Below, piece by piece: positions 20,574 through 34,068 of a DNA stretch of 64,000 bases. Position numbers and translations under genes: made by a program. The DNA lies in NCBI GenBank assembly GCA_030685235.1, contig MU839104.1, positions 1-64,000 of the forward strand, read 5' to 3'. Position 1 is the stretch's first letter; every line of letters begins with the position of its first letter. Origin of the DNA: Copromyces sp. CBS 386.78. Lineage: Eukaryota; Ascomycota; Sordariomycetes; Sordariales; Sordariaceae. Below the pieces are notes generated by a model. The model was not told where the DNA came from. It worked only from the letters and a program-made list of their open reading frames with translations, and ran no database searches.

Positions 20574-23500
20574 CGAGGGCAGGTGCAACGGACTGCAGCC
20601 CTGGAAGCGAGTGGCATCAACTGAAGGAAACGCGACGAAAAATGGCGGCGAGAGTTGGCGAGTAGAAGATGGAAGCGAGTGAAGCAGGGACCAAAGGGCG
20701 AGAGGGAGGGGAGAAAAAATTGGAGCCCTCAGGGTTGATGAGGACCGGTAAAGATGCGAAGGAGGAGCAAAAGGCCCAAAACATCACCCCATTCTTTTTT
20801 TCCCTCGCTGGATCCCTTTCTGGCTAATCAAGCTTATCGCTTGCCCGGTCGCGTGTCTGTTGCAAAGGTCACCCTGGGAATGCTTCAAAGTCCCGGCGGT
20901 TTGTTCCCTCGAGGGAGCCAGCTCGACAGGGGCGTGCCTGCCAGCCACCAATCACCTGGCAAACAAACAACTCTTCCATCCCAAGTACAAAAACGGTGCG
21001 GACGAGAAGGAATTGAATTTCGAATAGGGTTTCGGTTCTGGACCGATCATTGTCCCGTAATCGACCAGTCACAGTGGATAGAGGTCGTCCCAGGGTCTCC
21101 GACAACGGAAATCCACTGTTTCTGCGTAGACTGATTTTCAATCAAGACAAGCAATCCCGACCATCAACAAGGACCCCTGCTCCCCTGGTCTCGACCGGTG
21201 GATTGGACGGAAATGTTGGGATGAATGGAGGCACGAGAATTCGATATCAGATGCTGTGGCAGAGACAAACTTCGAGGCGCGAACGGCGCGATAGGATGCA
21301 TCTATCATCCCTTAATATGTCCCGCAAGCGATCCGAGCAGTGTCGTGGCGCATGCATTTCAATGAATTGGCGACCGGCGCTGAAGTATGACAAACATGGG
21401 AATGAATCTGCGTTTAATTGGATTGGCTGTGCGCCTATGGGTTAGTGATCAATCTCATGTCCGACAAGGTGCAACCTACCAATTTCGTTCCTTATGTACG
21501 ACCAGTTTGTATCATGGAGTTCACCACCGCCGCTATCATCCACGAGCCCAGCTTTGAAGATTCAAAATGAAGGTAGAAGAAGTGCCATCAGCGCCGGCCC
21601 GTACCGTCAACAAGGCCATTGCGTTGCATTCCAAGAGACATACTCCCTTGGCCGTACGCTTGCATACCCGGATCGACCGTTGCATAGCCGTATGCCGGCA
21701 GTGAGACCCGTCTACTCGGAACACCGCGTCAGAAAGAGGTCTTGATCTCCCTCCCTGGTAGGAGCGCGATTCGAGGACGGTAATTGCCAGGTTCGTTGCA
21801 GTCATCACCACCGTGTCCTGCACCCAATGATCAGCTCGGATTTTACTTGTTGAGCCCTACGATGAAATTGCTTACCTCATTGAGCAGTCGGAGTCAGGGC
21901 CGTGCTTAAGCTTAACTCACCACCACATGGGAACATGGGCCAACCTGGCGGTCCCTCATCCTGCCTCATTTCGACCTCATCTTATCCATGGGACATGTCT
22001 GCGCGACTGATGGATTGGGTATCATTCCAATATGTGTTGTGACTCTGTGAGTGAATTCTTCACAACCGCGTCGTCGATATGCGATGATCAACAGGGCACG
22101 TGCCTGGCCCCTGCCTCTCCCGCTAGCGCGGCACGCTAGGCCTCAAAGTGGAAGTAACCCCTGTTTTTTCGTGTGCGTCCCCAATACGCGACGTCGGCGA
22201 CCTTTTTCATTCCGTTTGTTCATCATTCTGCTCTTTCACTGACCCCGGTGAACACTCTGAAGGATGAACTATCGATCTGATGCTTTTTCTTCCCACGGAT
22301 TCTCTCATCACCCAGATTTCACTCGCCGTTCAGTAACCACGGGCCGTCGCGTTATCAAGACCACGTCATGCCCCCCCAACGATGACGGCCTCAGGGCGCC
22401 TGATTTTGGCGCTTTCCCGTCGCGGTGTTCCCGGTCCAGGACTCCAGTGCGACGCGACATGCCGGCACGAAACGAAATATGTAAGGCGGCCGATCTGAGG
22501 AAATGAATCGCATAGCGCGGTTCATCCCTTTCACTGACGGATGTACCCAATTGGAAACAATTTCCGTTCACCCGTTTTGAGTGTCTGGTGTGTTGGCGTG
22601 CAAGGGCCCGGAACGTTGGGGTACGGAATGAGCTGCGCATCACCAGCCGCTCTATCGGTCGCCTCAACCACCCACCAGCCAAAATAACGCGAAGAGAGTC
22701 AGACAACCATTTACCACACACCGAAAGCCAGCACATCAACGCGGAACCAGCCGGCCGTATTCTCTCTCTCCTCTTTCTGCCTGCTGTACCTCACGTGGAA
22801 GCAGCAGTTCAACCACCATCCAGCCCGACTTTCAGAATTATCTGATCCCCCTGCCGACACGTCGAGCATATCTTTCCGATAACGCAAAAGAAAAAAAGCG
22901 ATATGAAAAACAAAATACAGCATAGCACTGCTAGACCTCAGCCAAGCGAGTCAGGCCTTTTCAGCTCATTGGAGCGAGAGCCAAGCCTCCCAGGGGCCAC
23001 TAAACCTCCCTTGTCCAGGCCTTGTCAGCACTCTATTCCAACGTCGACGTCGTCGTCGTCGTCGTCTTCCTTGAGAAGTTGAGATAAGTTCTCGATGTTC
23101 AGACAGTCAGCTCAGCATTAAGTTGCAAGTAAGGAATCAATACCGAGAGTCTAAGACGTATTCAGTAGCATATTGCCGGCGTGAAAATGTCGATGTGCCG
23201 GCTTGAAGTACACGTCCACATGTCCTCGAGTACCGATCGCTTGAGGCTTGACTTCAACCATACCTACATTATGAAGCGGCAACGATATATGGGAAGTCGA
23301 TAAACGTGTAACAAAAAATTCATCTTGATCTTTCTGATAGGATGACAACCAATGGCAAGGAAGGGTCACTATTCCATTGAAGTTTATTTCTGGTCCATAA
23401 CTTATGACCGGGCTGACGATGAGCGAGATACGAGTTTGGGCTTTTGGGCCTTGAGAAACTGTTTTCCTGGATGGTTCTCTTGCATATGATTATCAGCGTT

Positions 23501-23834
23501 GGATTGATTGATGGCCAATTTCGCTCTGCACACCATTGCGAGTGTCCATCCGGTTCATTGTTTTCCAAGAATAGGCTCCAGATTGCAATCATCACCATGT
23601 TTGTTTGTCCTTACATGAACACAAACAAACATCTTTACATAGGTATCGTAACACACAAGCAAAACAGGAAATCAGATTGCACACAACCAAAAAGCCATTC
23701 ACACCACTTTCTTTTCATAGCAACAAGATGCGAAAAATACAACAATGAGAAGACCGCCAGTAAGTATTAAGCAGAACAAAACAAAAGGAAGGAGAAGATT
23801 ACTAGAATGATGATGAGAAAAAGTACAAAAAGAA
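20574..23834. other. Long gene-poor stretch
   Basis: No supported gene in more than 3 kb. The part next to 20573 is presumably the glycosyltransferase promoter. There is a (GTC)n microsatellite at about 23040-23066. Other open frames are short and lack family motifs or splice support. Confidence 0.45.
23040..23066 (+). repeat. (GTC)n microsatellite
   Basis: A run of GTC triplets with one interruption (cgacgtcgacgtcgtcgtcg). Confidence 0.85.
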
Positions 23835-23906
23835 GCCCAACGTGGGACTCGAACCCACAGCCTCAAGATTAGAAGTCTTGCGCGCTACCGATTGCGCCAG
23901 CCGGGC
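23835..23906 (-). tRNA. tRNA-Arg(UCU)
   Basis: Minus strand, 72 nt, no intron. The acceptor GCCCGGC pairs with GTTGGGC (two G-U pairs). The anticodon arm CAAGA-CTTCTAA-TCTTG gives anticodon TCT. The T arm is GTGGG-TTCGAGT-CCCAC. A short T-rich tract follows. Confidence 0.95.
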
Positions 23907-24000
23907 AACGCTAGATGTTAGTGCTAAGCCAAAAACTTTTGGACTATAAGCTTGGCGCAAACTTTGTACTGTGCGAGCCCCAAGGATGTCATTGTTCTAC
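23907..24000. other. tRNA 5' flank
   Basis: No feature seen. Confidence 0.3.
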
Positions 24001-24029
24001 CATCTCACATCCTGGATTTTGCTCTTGCT

Positions 24030-24652
24030 TCATTGTTCTGGGAGGGACCACCCCGACTGTGGTAGGATGTTCCAGAGTGTCCAGGAGCCGTAGTAGCGGA
24101 GTCCAGACCGGGCACGGAGGGGTTGGTGGACATTCAGCTGCTTCGAGCAGAGTTCAATGCTCGAGTGTTGGGAGGGGTCGAAGGCTCTGGATCGGCCAGG
24201 GACACGCCATGGTGGCTTCGGATGGAGTTGGGATCCTGGCTTCCTCCGGAGTCCCGGTTGGCTCTTCTGATGGGGTCCCAACTGGCCCCCGAGTCTCGGT
24301 TGGCTCTTAGGTTGGTCGTTTGCCGTGATGTGGGCTGGAGCCTTGTAGGTTCGCTCGAGCTTCTTGAGGACTGCCGGGATGGTCGATTGCAGAGACTTGG
24401 GAACCACGGGGCGCGGATGCTGTTTCATCAGTTTGTCCTCCTCGGTCTCAGCGGGCTTGATCCATCCACGCCTCTCAAAAAGGAGCCCCGGCATCGTCTC
24501 CATCCAGCCTGTTTGAGGCTGCGAAAGATGCAAAAGGGAACAAAGCAAAGGCATACGACCCCGGCGATGACTAGGATGATTATTTTGCCATCTTCTTCCC
24601 AATCTGGTTTCCCCATTTTGGCGGTCGTTGGATTGAATGGATCACAGATCAT
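24030..24652 (-). CDS. Possible small single-pass membrane protein (frame-disrupted)
   Basis: A minus-strand frame from the ATG at 24652 encodes a short polar N-terminus, then a clear transmembrane helix (KIIILVIAGVVCLCFVPFC), then SLKQAGW. Codon-like sequence then continues in a second frame (METMPGLLFERRGWIKPAET...) to a proline/glutamine-rich tail ending at 24030. The two frames could be joined by a very short intron beginning at GTATGC near 24557, which would be under 40 nt, or by a one-base shift. The helix followed by a basic, proline-rich cytoplasmic tail is a common layout for small fungal membrane proteins, but no family is recognised. Confidence 0.3.
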
Positions 24653-24661
24653 GATTTCCAA

Positions 24662-25581
24662 CGCTCAAACATTTTTTTTCCTTATTTTTTTTCCCCAGCG
24701 TCTGTGACGAGAACCGTTTTGTCTAGCAGGTTAGTAAGCCCGCATGCTCAATGAACTCATGACCTTGCTAATAACAGACCAAACTTTACCGTTGATACGA
24801 GATGCAGACTTGACAAGATTCAAATATCGGACATTGACACCTCGGCTGGCAGCCATCAAGGTTCTCGTAGTAGTTCGTGCACAAGATCAATTTGCCTGCC
24901 GTGCTAACAAATGAAGGCTTGACAGCTGGCAGGCAGTTCCTTTGCTGTCCAAACACGTGCCAGGTCACCTGCCGATGATGTTCTGTCATGCAATCTCGTC
25001 GCACAACCGCCATCAATCTCGGAGCAACACCATTCTTGCAGCAAGCATTGTCAACCGCGTTCCCTTTTGTTCAATCTTTTTCTGACAATGCATGATAATC
25101 GCAGGGTGACCATTGTCGGATCAAGCAGCCGACAGTCACCGCAAAATCCTTGATCTTGGAGGTCTGCAGCGGCCGGCGGGCAGACTTGTCCCGACCATTT
25201 TGACCTTCAGTGGCAGCCAAGTTGCCAGCAATGCGACCTCGGCGGAATCCGTCAGCATCCCACGATCACCGCGCGTCACTGGGCCCTTCATTTATTTATC
25301 GGGAAGCATGGGTGCACACCTGCGAACCCGGTGCGAGCGGCATTGGAGGCCATGACTGAATCTCGAGATATTGCTCTCTTACCGCCTTCCCGGTTTGCTC
25401 GTCGTCAGATAGATTGCACCACTGAGCCTCATTGCTTGTCCACCACCTACTTCGAAGACTTTTTTTTCAGATTCCCCTTGGATTTCGTTCCCGTCCTTTT
25501 CATTACGCGCTACGTATAGCCGACAACCGCAGGTGCGGGGAAGCTATTCTTCTCGGCCCCTGCCGATCACTGGATGCGGAG
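24662..25581. other. Intergenic, left flank of the transposon island
   Basis: Normal base composition and no supported gene. The transition to AT-rich sequence occurs abruptly after 25650, inside the 5' LTR of the Copia element. Confidence 0.4.
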
Positions 25582-25586
25582 AAGAG
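25582..25586 (+). repeat. Target-site duplication AAGAG, left copy (Copia)
   Basis: AAGAG directly precedes the LTR start TGTCAG and is repeated directly after the 3' LTR at 38967-38971. Confidence 0.9.
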
Positions 25587-25752
25587 TGTCAGACGGCAGG
25601 GGATATGCACGTGCACAGTCACGGGATTGAGGAGCAGATTAGTGCGGGATTTATACTAGATGCCAGATATCGAGCTAGGTGCGGATCAATACAATAGAAT
25701 ATATATAATACAACTACGTTAAACCCCCTACTTCTAGACCTATATTATTACA
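25587..25752 (+). repeat. Copia 5' LTR
   Basis: 166 bp, TG...CA ends (TGTCAGACGG...TATTACA). The first ~55 bp keep CA/TG sites that are mutated in the 3' LTR; the last ~60 bp are mutated where the 3' LTR is intact. Confidence 0.9.
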
Positions 25753-26221
25753 ATTAAGAATCTTATTAATTCAATCATTTAAAACTATCACTAGCGATTT
25801 AATAACCGAAAACCAAAATAATAATATCTTCGTCTATAATTAAATCTAATAATAGCATTATATTCAACGCACCTAAAAATTAACCCACGTAGGAAAATGC
25901 TTTTATTTCCTAAGCCTAAAATTTCGGCCTTTAGAAATATATTAATCTAACGAACCAAATACTTTAGCCTATTAATTTAAAAAAAACCCAATATTATTAA
26001 TTATTAAAGTATACCTTCCGAAAGAGAAACCCCCGCCGAGCGTAGAATTAGGGAGCAAGAGCTTTCTAGCGTAGCGCGGATCTATAACTTCTTTTATAAG
26101 TACGATTATTATAATTATATAACCGAAAAATAAAATTAGCGTACTAAAATTAAAGCCCTCTCGGACCTAAATATTAAAAAGACTATATTAAATTAATAAA
26201 TAACCGAAACCGTTAAAGATT

Positions 26222-26226
26222 AATAC
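26222..26226 (+). repeat. Target-site duplication AATAC, left copy (Gypsy)
   Basis: AATAC precedes the Gypsy 5' LTR and recurs at 34064-34068. Confidence 0.88.
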
Positions 26227-26583
26227 TATCACAAGGTTATCTATGACTAACTAACCGTCCTATATCGCTGCCTTCACCACGGCAATAGTTACCGGGTTAA
26301 TAGCATGCTCTAATTAGCTATAAAGACCCAACACAGCAGATGCGGCTGAACGTATTTAATATCTAACTAGCTACGGTTATTAGCCTACCCCTGTCGCTAA
26401 GGCTATATAAACTATACTAGCTTATAAGATAATTTATAGGATGATTTATAGGATAATTAGGCTATACGGGCTATATACTCACTATATATAAATAGCTATC
26501 AAAACTCTCCTAAATAGCTTCCTCTTCCTCGTATAATTACAAATATCTTTATAAATACCTAACGTTCGCCTTACCCCGTAATA
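26227..26583 (+). repeat. Gypsy 5' LTR
   Basis: It begins TATCAC (TG expected before RIP) and ends GTAATA. Its first ~170 bp are little mutated (CCTTCACCACGGCAA, CACAGCAGATGCGG) and its second half is strongly mutated. Confidence 0.88.
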
Positions 26584-28049
26584 ATTAATTGTACCTAACT
26601 ATTATACTACGAACGTAAATTTTTTTAAACGTACGTTATTCAATACAACTAGGCGACGCCACTAGTCGCTAGAAAATAAGAGGTTACGAAGACCCGAATT
26701 TATAACTCTAAATAACGACAATATTATTATAAACGAAAGTATCTTCCTAAACGCCCCGTAGTAAGCCTAATTGTTAAAATATATTATAAACGACGATATC
26801 GAAGTACTTAACGTACTAAACTATACCGAAGAACCGGAAAGTTTAAAAATACTAATAGAAAACTCTAATCCCCTTATTAACGAAGAAATCTACTTAATAA
26901 CTTTAAGCGGCCTCCCTCGTATTAATACAATTATAATTCTTATTACAACCGTTATTTAATATTCGGCGAAAATTAAACCTATTTATAATAGTACCCTTAT
27001 TAATTCCTTCGGCCTAACCGAAGGAAGAGTATTTTAAACAATTATTAACCCTATTGCCTGAATAATTAAAGTACTTAATTATTATTTTACTATTACCGCT
27101 AAATAATTTTAGAATTTTTAATTTAAATTCTAATTTAAGCAAAAATAATACGCTAATATTTTCGACGAGCGTAAATAAACTCTAAAAGACTTTTACTAAA
27201 TTTAAGAAGAATTTTATTAGATTTATACTGAATTTAATAACGTATAAAACCTCGCTTAAAAAACGTAGGCTATTCTTATTATAAATTAATAGAATTATTA
27301 TAATGCCTAAACTATTATAAATAGTAGTATAAATATAGTAGGGTATTAGAAGCCGCTCCTCCCAGACCCCAAACCCTTTGTAATTACCTAAAGGGATTAT
27401 ATTAAACGTAATAAGGCGTATTTAATATAGAAAGGCCGTATCCTTTCTGTTTGGACCTTAAATATTATTAAATTCCCCGACGAAAAGACTAAAATCGCTT
27501 ACGCGAACTACTTATTTAGCCCTAAAGTAACTATTTTAATTGATAAAAATATTTAGAAAATCTTTATAAACTTTAATAATCCTAAGGTTTAATAATAGAA
27601 AATAAGTATTAAATTCTTATCCTTCTTAAATATTCGTTATAATAATACGGACTTACGCTTAAATACCGCCCGCAAATTTAACGAATTTAAATAGGGAAAC
27701 TATTTCTTCGCTGACTTCGAAACGGAATATATTAAAACCGCTAACAGCTATAATTTAAATAACGTTATAAAAATATATTACTTATAGAATAAAATTTCCT
27801 AAAAACTCCGTACCTCCTTTACTTATTAACGAACCCTCCCCGCCGAAGACGATTTTAAAGAATAACTATCATTCTACCGCAATTTTACGCATAATATTAA
27901 AGACGACGATTATAAATTTAAATCCGTTACCGGTAAGATTTCTAATTCGAATTCTAATAATAATTCGGGAAAGACTGTTAGTAAAAGAAGTAATATTATA
28001 AACTTTAATGCTATCTACGTTTTATATACCGTTTACAATAGCGTTATTA

Positions 28050-28130
28050 AATATCGGAATAAGAATAACCTATACTATAAATATAGAAAAGAAGGGTATA
28101 TTATAAAGAATTACTGTAATAGTATTAATT
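28050..28130 (+). pseudogene. Gypsy gag zinc knuckle remnant
   Basis: The spacing fits CX2CX4HX4C with Cys/His codons changed to Tyr by G-to-A or C-to-T (LYYKYRKEGYIIKNYC). Confidence 0.6.
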
Positions 28131-28559
28131 ATAGCGATCGCAGCCCCTAGACCGGTAATAAAGGGGGCCGAAAAAATAATAAAGGAGGCCGAAATAGCCG
28201 AGGAGGAAGTAAAAGAGGCCGGAGAGGCGGAGGCTCCGGTTAAAATACTGGGAACGCTAATAATATTAATAATACTAATACTAACTCCCCGGTACCCGGC
28301 TAGTAGGGATACGGTAATAATATAAACTTCCGTACTGTAAACGCCGGAAAAGAAAATAAAGGCGAAGAATATTACGATAATAATATAAATAATAATTAAA
28401 AAAATAATTAAACCCTATAAATAATCGTTTATAAGGGCGAAAAAAATCTATAAAAAAAAGGAAAAAGCCGCTTAGAAATTTAAAAATAATTATTATTAAT
28501 TTACTAAATAATTTCTATTAAAATTTATTATTCCTTTCTTCTTATTTATCCTTCGGACT

Positions 28560-28800
28560 ATATAAAATTTATTATATAACTTTCGTCGATAATAATTATA
28601 TAGTATTTACTTTTATTAACCGTTCTTTCGTAAGGAAAAATGGATTCGCCATATTTAAATTTTTAAAACCTAAAAAATTAATTTTCGCTAACAATATTAT
28701 AAAAAGGCTTATTACTAAAGGATTTACGGCGAACCTTCATATTAGTTATTATTTAAAAAATATTATATTCTTAATTTATAATATTTCCCCTAATTACCTT
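28560..28800 (+). pseudogene. Gypsy aspartic protease remnant
   Basis: An otherwise open stretch (FINRSFVRKNGFAIFKF) follows a decayed active-site D-x-G region, in the position expected between gag and RT. Confidence 0.55.
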
Positions 28801-30639
28801 ATTATTTTAAAATTACTTTAATTTAGGAAATACGAGCCGTATATCTCTTAAATAGAAAGGAAGGTCTAATTTATTAATTAGTACGCTAACCGATACTTCC
28901 TATCGGATTTCCCCATTTCCCTACGGAACGCCCCTAATATATAAAACCGTTCTCCTAATAATTCGTATTACTAATTTTATATAATGGTAATAGTAAACGA
29001 ATAAAATAAAAGAATATTACTAAATATCCCGAAGATACTAAAGTTTTTACCTAGGATAAATAATTATATTAGCCAAATAAAAGGCGGTCTAATAAATCGT
29101 TCGATTCTAATCCCTACGGAGGGACTTATACGTAATAATATTTAGCCGCCGAAGCTACTACTTTACTAAAATCTATTAAAATATTAAAATTTAAAAGATT
29201 AATACTTAATCCTTATAGAAGGACCTATATACGGCGATATTTAGTCGCCGGGGCCACTACCTCGCTAGAGTCTAATAGAATATTAAATTCTAAGGGATCG
29301 ACTACCATTTTACCAGAATTTAAAAAAACTTTAGAATTTAAAATATTAGCCCGGGACTACTGATAGGAATATTAATAAGACTACCGGTAGAATAAATTAT
29401 TATTACTAGAATTTAAAAGAACTTTAGAATTTAAAATACTACCCCGGGACTACCGATAGGAATATCGACAAGACTACTAGTAGGGTAGATTACCGTTACT
29501 AATATCTAGAATTATTACTAGAAAATAATTTTATTTTTATATTGCTCCTATATTAATAAAAGCTTCGCTAGAATATATTAGGGCTATTACGGCTTTAGGA
29601 CCGTATCCCCTATAAATGATTAGAGCGCGGCGATATTTAAATATTAAAATTATTATTAAAGAATAATTCTATTTCCGTTCCGCCCCCCTATTGCGAACCT
29701 TATAAAAACTACTTTAAAAGTAAAGCCTATAACCTTTATAAATTTTACGAAGCTAATAAGAATTTCTATTCAAAATAGGGGGCGTAACTATACCGCTACG
29801 ACTTCCTTTTATACTATTTTAAACTTCCCGTTAAAAGATTTACTAGAAATGTAGCTTTATTAAATTATAACGCGCTAAAATAGGCAATAAAACCTTTTAT
29901 ACGCGCGCCGCCTTATAGAAAAGTAAAAAGTATAAAGAGTTCCCCTAATACCGCTTATTTAATTACGAGGCGGTTCAAAATAATCGAAGGACGAATTAAC
30001 GTTTAAAATATATATAGTATTAATATTACCGCCTTTAATTTCTTATACGAAACGTACGATTTACAGTCCTACCTTACAGATTATATAGAAATCTACCGAC
30101 TAACGGCCCTCTACAAAACTAATATTTATAACGACCTTATTAAAGAAATAGCCTAGGATATTATAAATAGTAAAGGTAAATAATATAAGAATCGCCTCCT
30201 AAAGCGCTTCTACAAATTTATTAATACGTATATAGGGGACGTAGATTAAAAAGAATTAATAGCCGTTAAAATCGCCCGAACCGCTATTTTTATAAGCGAT
30301 TTAAATATAGACGTGCCTATATACGAAGCTATTATTATAAAAATTATAGAGGAGGACGTATTAACGTTCTATAAAAAAATTGACCGATTTCCGAAAACTA
30401 ATAAAGAAATTAAACTCAAATTCCTATACAAATATTAGAAAAGGATTAATACTTTCCGTACTAAGAAAGCGAATAAACTTCTACCCTATCGAATATACAA
30501 TTATAAGATCGAGTTTACGCTAAGGGAAAAGCCGCCGAATGCCCGTTACCGACTAATTTTACCTATAAAAATAATTATCGTTAAAAAATAAATTAACGGT
30601 TAATTAAAGAACGGTTTTATTAAACCTTCCTAATCCTAA

Positions 30640-31020
30640 ACAACCTTACCTTTATTCTTTATAAATAAATTTAGCGGGGGTATTCGTATTTATATCGATT
30701 ACCGTAATATTAATAATATTATATTCAAAATATAGTACCCGCTTCTATTAATTAAGGAAATTCTTAATATTATTTACTATATTAAAATCTTTACTAAATT
30801 AAATATTATCGCCGCTTTTAACCGTATCCGTATTTAAGAAGGCTATAAATAGTTAATTATTTTTATTATACGTTTCGGTCTCTACAAATTACTAGTCCTT
30901 CCTTTCGGCCTTTAAAATATATCCGGCACGTTCTAGAATTATATTAACGACGTACTATACAATATTCTAAATATTTACGTAATAGCGTACCTAAATAATA
31001 TCTTCGTTTATTCCGAGAAT
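30640..31020 (+). pseudogene. Gypsy reverse transcriptase remnant
   Basis: The stretch IDYRNIN..., AAFNRIRI, RFGLYKLLVLPFGL and AYLNNIFVYS follows Gypsy RT order. The catalytic YLDD reads YLNN, an Asp-to-Asn change expected from G-to-A mutation. Confidence 0.75.
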
Positions 31021-32399
31021 ATAAAAGAGTATACCACCTATATAAACGAAGTCCTTAGAAGAATAATTAATACTAGCCTTTAATTAAATATTAATAAATA
31101 CGAATTCGATATTACCCGTATAAAATACTTAAACCTTTTTATTATACTAAGGGATATAGAAATAGACCTTATAAAGGTAAAAATTATTATTAAATAGGAA
31201 GCCCCGTAATTATAATATTAATTCTAAAGGTTCCTAAAGTTTATAAATTTCTACTAGTAATTTATCTAATACTTTTCGATTATAACTACTTTATTATACA
31301 ACTTTATAAAGAAATTAACTAAATAGTATTAAATAAAAGACTATTAAAAAACTTTTAAAAAATTAAAGAAAGCCTTTACTACGGGTCCTATCCTTCGAAT
31401 TTATAATTGGTCCCGCCTAATTGTAATTGAAATTGATACTTTTAATTAAGCTGTAAACGGTATACTATCTTAATATAATAACGAGAATATTTTACGCCCA
31501 ATTATATATTTTTTATAGAAATATTCCGCTGTAGAATATAATTATAATATTTATAATAAAGAATTATTTATAATTATTAAAGCTTTAGAAGAATAGGGAC
31601 CGGAATTATAAGGCGCCTAAAAACCATTTAAAATCCTAACTGACTATAAGGGCCTATAAACCTTTACAGAGAATAAGAAACTTACGCCGCAGTATATATA
31701 ATAGTCTAATTCCCTATTTGAATTTAATTTTATTATTAAATATAGGCCGGGCACTCTCTAAGTCCGTTTTAATACTTTAAGTAGGAAACTAGAAGATATA
31801 CTAAAGGATATAAACGACGACTAGTTAAAAGCCCGCTATAAAGCACTTTTCGACCCCTCCATTTTTATAAATTACATTTACGCTTACAAACTTAACCTAG
31901 AAGAATTATTTACAAATAAATTAGTCGACGCTAACTACTATAATTCAATCTTCTATTAAAATTTAATAGCCGCCCTTATAGACGAAAACCGTCGAATATA
32001 ACCTAAAATACTAAAGAAAAGTATAAGAAAAATAGTTTTTATAGAATACTACGCAATCAACAACAAAATATACCGACGCTCAACGCTAATAGTCGACCTA
32101 AAAAATACCGTACTATAGTTATATTTTATACGAAAGTATTACAAACTTATACTAGTAAGCTACTAAGGCCGGAATAAAACGTTTACTACCTTTAATCGCT
32201 TATTTTATTAATTAAATATAGAAAAGGCCGTTAAATCCTATTATAAAGCCTACTTCTAATACGCAAAAACGAAACTATTACAACGCGTACTAACGGGGCT
32301 TCTAAAGCCTCTACTAATACTCTTCGCCCTATAAAAAGATATTACTATTAATTATATTACCCCTATAACGCTTTACGTCCGGGGAGGCCGAAAATATAA

Positions 32400-32830
32400 A
32401 TATATCGCTATAATAGTAAACTACTTAACGAAAATAAAATACTATATCCTAATCAAAATATTAATTACAAAGGAATTCGTTAATTAATTTATTAAGAAAA
32501 TTTACGCCCTTTATAACCTACCGGATACTATTATTTCCAATCGCAGTATTTAATTCGTTTTATAATTTTAGAAAGCTCTATTTAAAAAGTTAAGAATTAC
32601 CCTAAAACTATTATCGGCTTTCTATAAAGAAATTAATAACTAAACCGAATGTATTAACGCTAAATTAGAACGTTTCCTTCATATTTATATTAATTAGGCT
32701 TAGAACGATTAAATCGATTAATTACCCCTAATAAAGTTCGTAAGTAATAATATACATTTAAATAATATTGGCGTATCCCCGTTCTTCGCAAATTATAATT
32801 TTCACCCTCGGATAGGAGTCGAACCCGCCT
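32400..32830 (+). pseudogene. Gypsy integrase core remnant
   Basis: YIAIIVNYLTKIKYY, ISNRSIQFV (DRGSQF position) and QTECINAKLERFL follow the rve core; one catalytic Asp reads Asn. Confidence 0.72.
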
Positions 32831-33269
32831 AATTATACCTACTAAGGTTTTTTGAAGTATAGTAGGCCGAATACTTTAAAGCTAATGAAATCGCCGACTA
32901 ATTTAGTATAATATTAAACAAAATTACCGCTATAATTAAAAATAATTAAATATAGTACAAAGAAACCGCTAACGAGAAATAGTCTAATACGCCGAAATAT
33001 TATATCGGCGATAAAATCTTATTTAATATAATTAATTTTATATCGGGCCGCCCGCAAACTAAATTTACGCTACTATAGGAAGGGCTTTTCGAAATCGTAA
33101 AAGCAAATAACTACCGTATTATATTAAAACTCCCCGTTAATATAAAATATAGCCGCACTTTCTATATTAATATAATAAAACCTTAGAATTATTAAAAGAT
33201 CCCCGGGTAAAATAAGACCCAAAATATCCGAATAAATAATAAGCGAATTATAAAACGAATAAATAACGT

Positions 33270-33390
33270 TAAAAATATAATCGAATAATTCTATAAAATT
33301 ATTGACAACTACCGTTTTAATATAGAAAATAATAAATAGGAATATTAAATAATTTAGGGAAGCCCCTACAATCCTATTTAATAATTATAA
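33270..33390 (+). pseudogene. Chromodomain-like end of Gypsy pol
   Basis: A decayed E-x-I-x-x-(Y)RF...(W)EY-x-I-(W)GSPYNP pattern sits just before the 3' LTR, where Trp codons became TAG/TAA. Confidence 0.5.
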
Positions 33391-33705
33391 AAGGACGTAG
33401 AATACTATATCGACGACCTTAGAAAGTTTTATAATAATAACCTAAATATACTAATACTACTACAATAAATTGTAGACGAAAAACGTCGCCATAAAACTAA
33501 GAAAGCTTTAAAGAAGGCCGCTAGGACGGACTAGCCGCCGGAAAAGACAATACTAATAGTACGGCGATTACCACATTACTAAGAGGGTAAGGTAGCGGCC
33601 TAAAAAAGGAAAGTAAAAATAATATAAAAAGGGTAAATAATAAATATTATAAGGAAAATTAAAAAGGGAAGTATTTTTACCTTAGGGGTATTTTAAGCGA
33701 GGGAA

Positions 33706-34063
33706 ATATTATAAAGTTATTTATAACTAACTAACCGTCCTATATCGCTACCTTTACTACGGTAATAATTGCCGAGTTAATAGTATACTCTAATTGGTTG
33801 TAAAGACCTAGTATAATAAATATAGCTAAACGTATTTAATATTTAACTAGTTACAGTTATTAGCCTACCCCTATCGCTAAGGCTACACAAACTACACCAG
33901 CCTATAGGATGATCTATAGGATAATCTATAGGATGACTAGGCTGCACGGGCCACATGCTCACTATATATAAATAGCCATTAGGGCTCCCCTAAATAGCTT
34001 CCTCTTCCTCGTACAATTACGAATATCTTTACAGATACCTAACGTTCGCCTTGCCCCGTGATA
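33706..34063 (+). repeat. Gypsy 3' LTR
   Basis: 358 bp. The first half is strongly mutated (TATTATAAAG), while the second half keeps CA/TG sites (GGCTGCACGGGCCACATGCT) that are mutated in the 5' LTR. Confidence 0.88.
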
Positions 34064-34068
34064 AATAC
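34064..34068 (+). repeat. Target-site duplication AATAC, right copy (Gypsy)
   Basis: Matches 26222-26226. Confidence 0.88.

Larger units (their letters stand above)
26227..34063 (+). mobile_element. Ty3/Gypsy chromodomain LTR retrotransposon, nested and RIP-mutated
   Basis: It is 7.8 kb, bounded by 357/358-bp LTRs and flanked by AATAC duplications made from Copia sequence, so it inserted into the Copia element. In the + frame with stops read through, the order is: gag with a CCHC knuckle near 28070-28120 (followed by an Arg/Gly-rich stretch), aspartic protease near 28570-28800, RT near 30640-31020 (Y-L-N-N in place of YLDD), integrase core near 32400-32830, and a chromodomain-like end near 33290-33390 (EYxxIxGSPYNP-like). 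RT before integrase is diagnostic of Gypsy, and the chromodomain suggests the chromovirus branch. All frames are broken by RIP-type stops. Confidence 0.9.

Noticed and set aside
24123..24707. Plus-strand frame of 194 codons
   Set aside because: It is antisense to a minus-strand candidate with a real transmembrane helix and contains repeated leucine/valine runs without family motifs.
26771..26959. Short open frame inside the AT-rich island
   Set aside because: It is a chance run between RIP stops within Gypsy gag; the element as a whole is broken.
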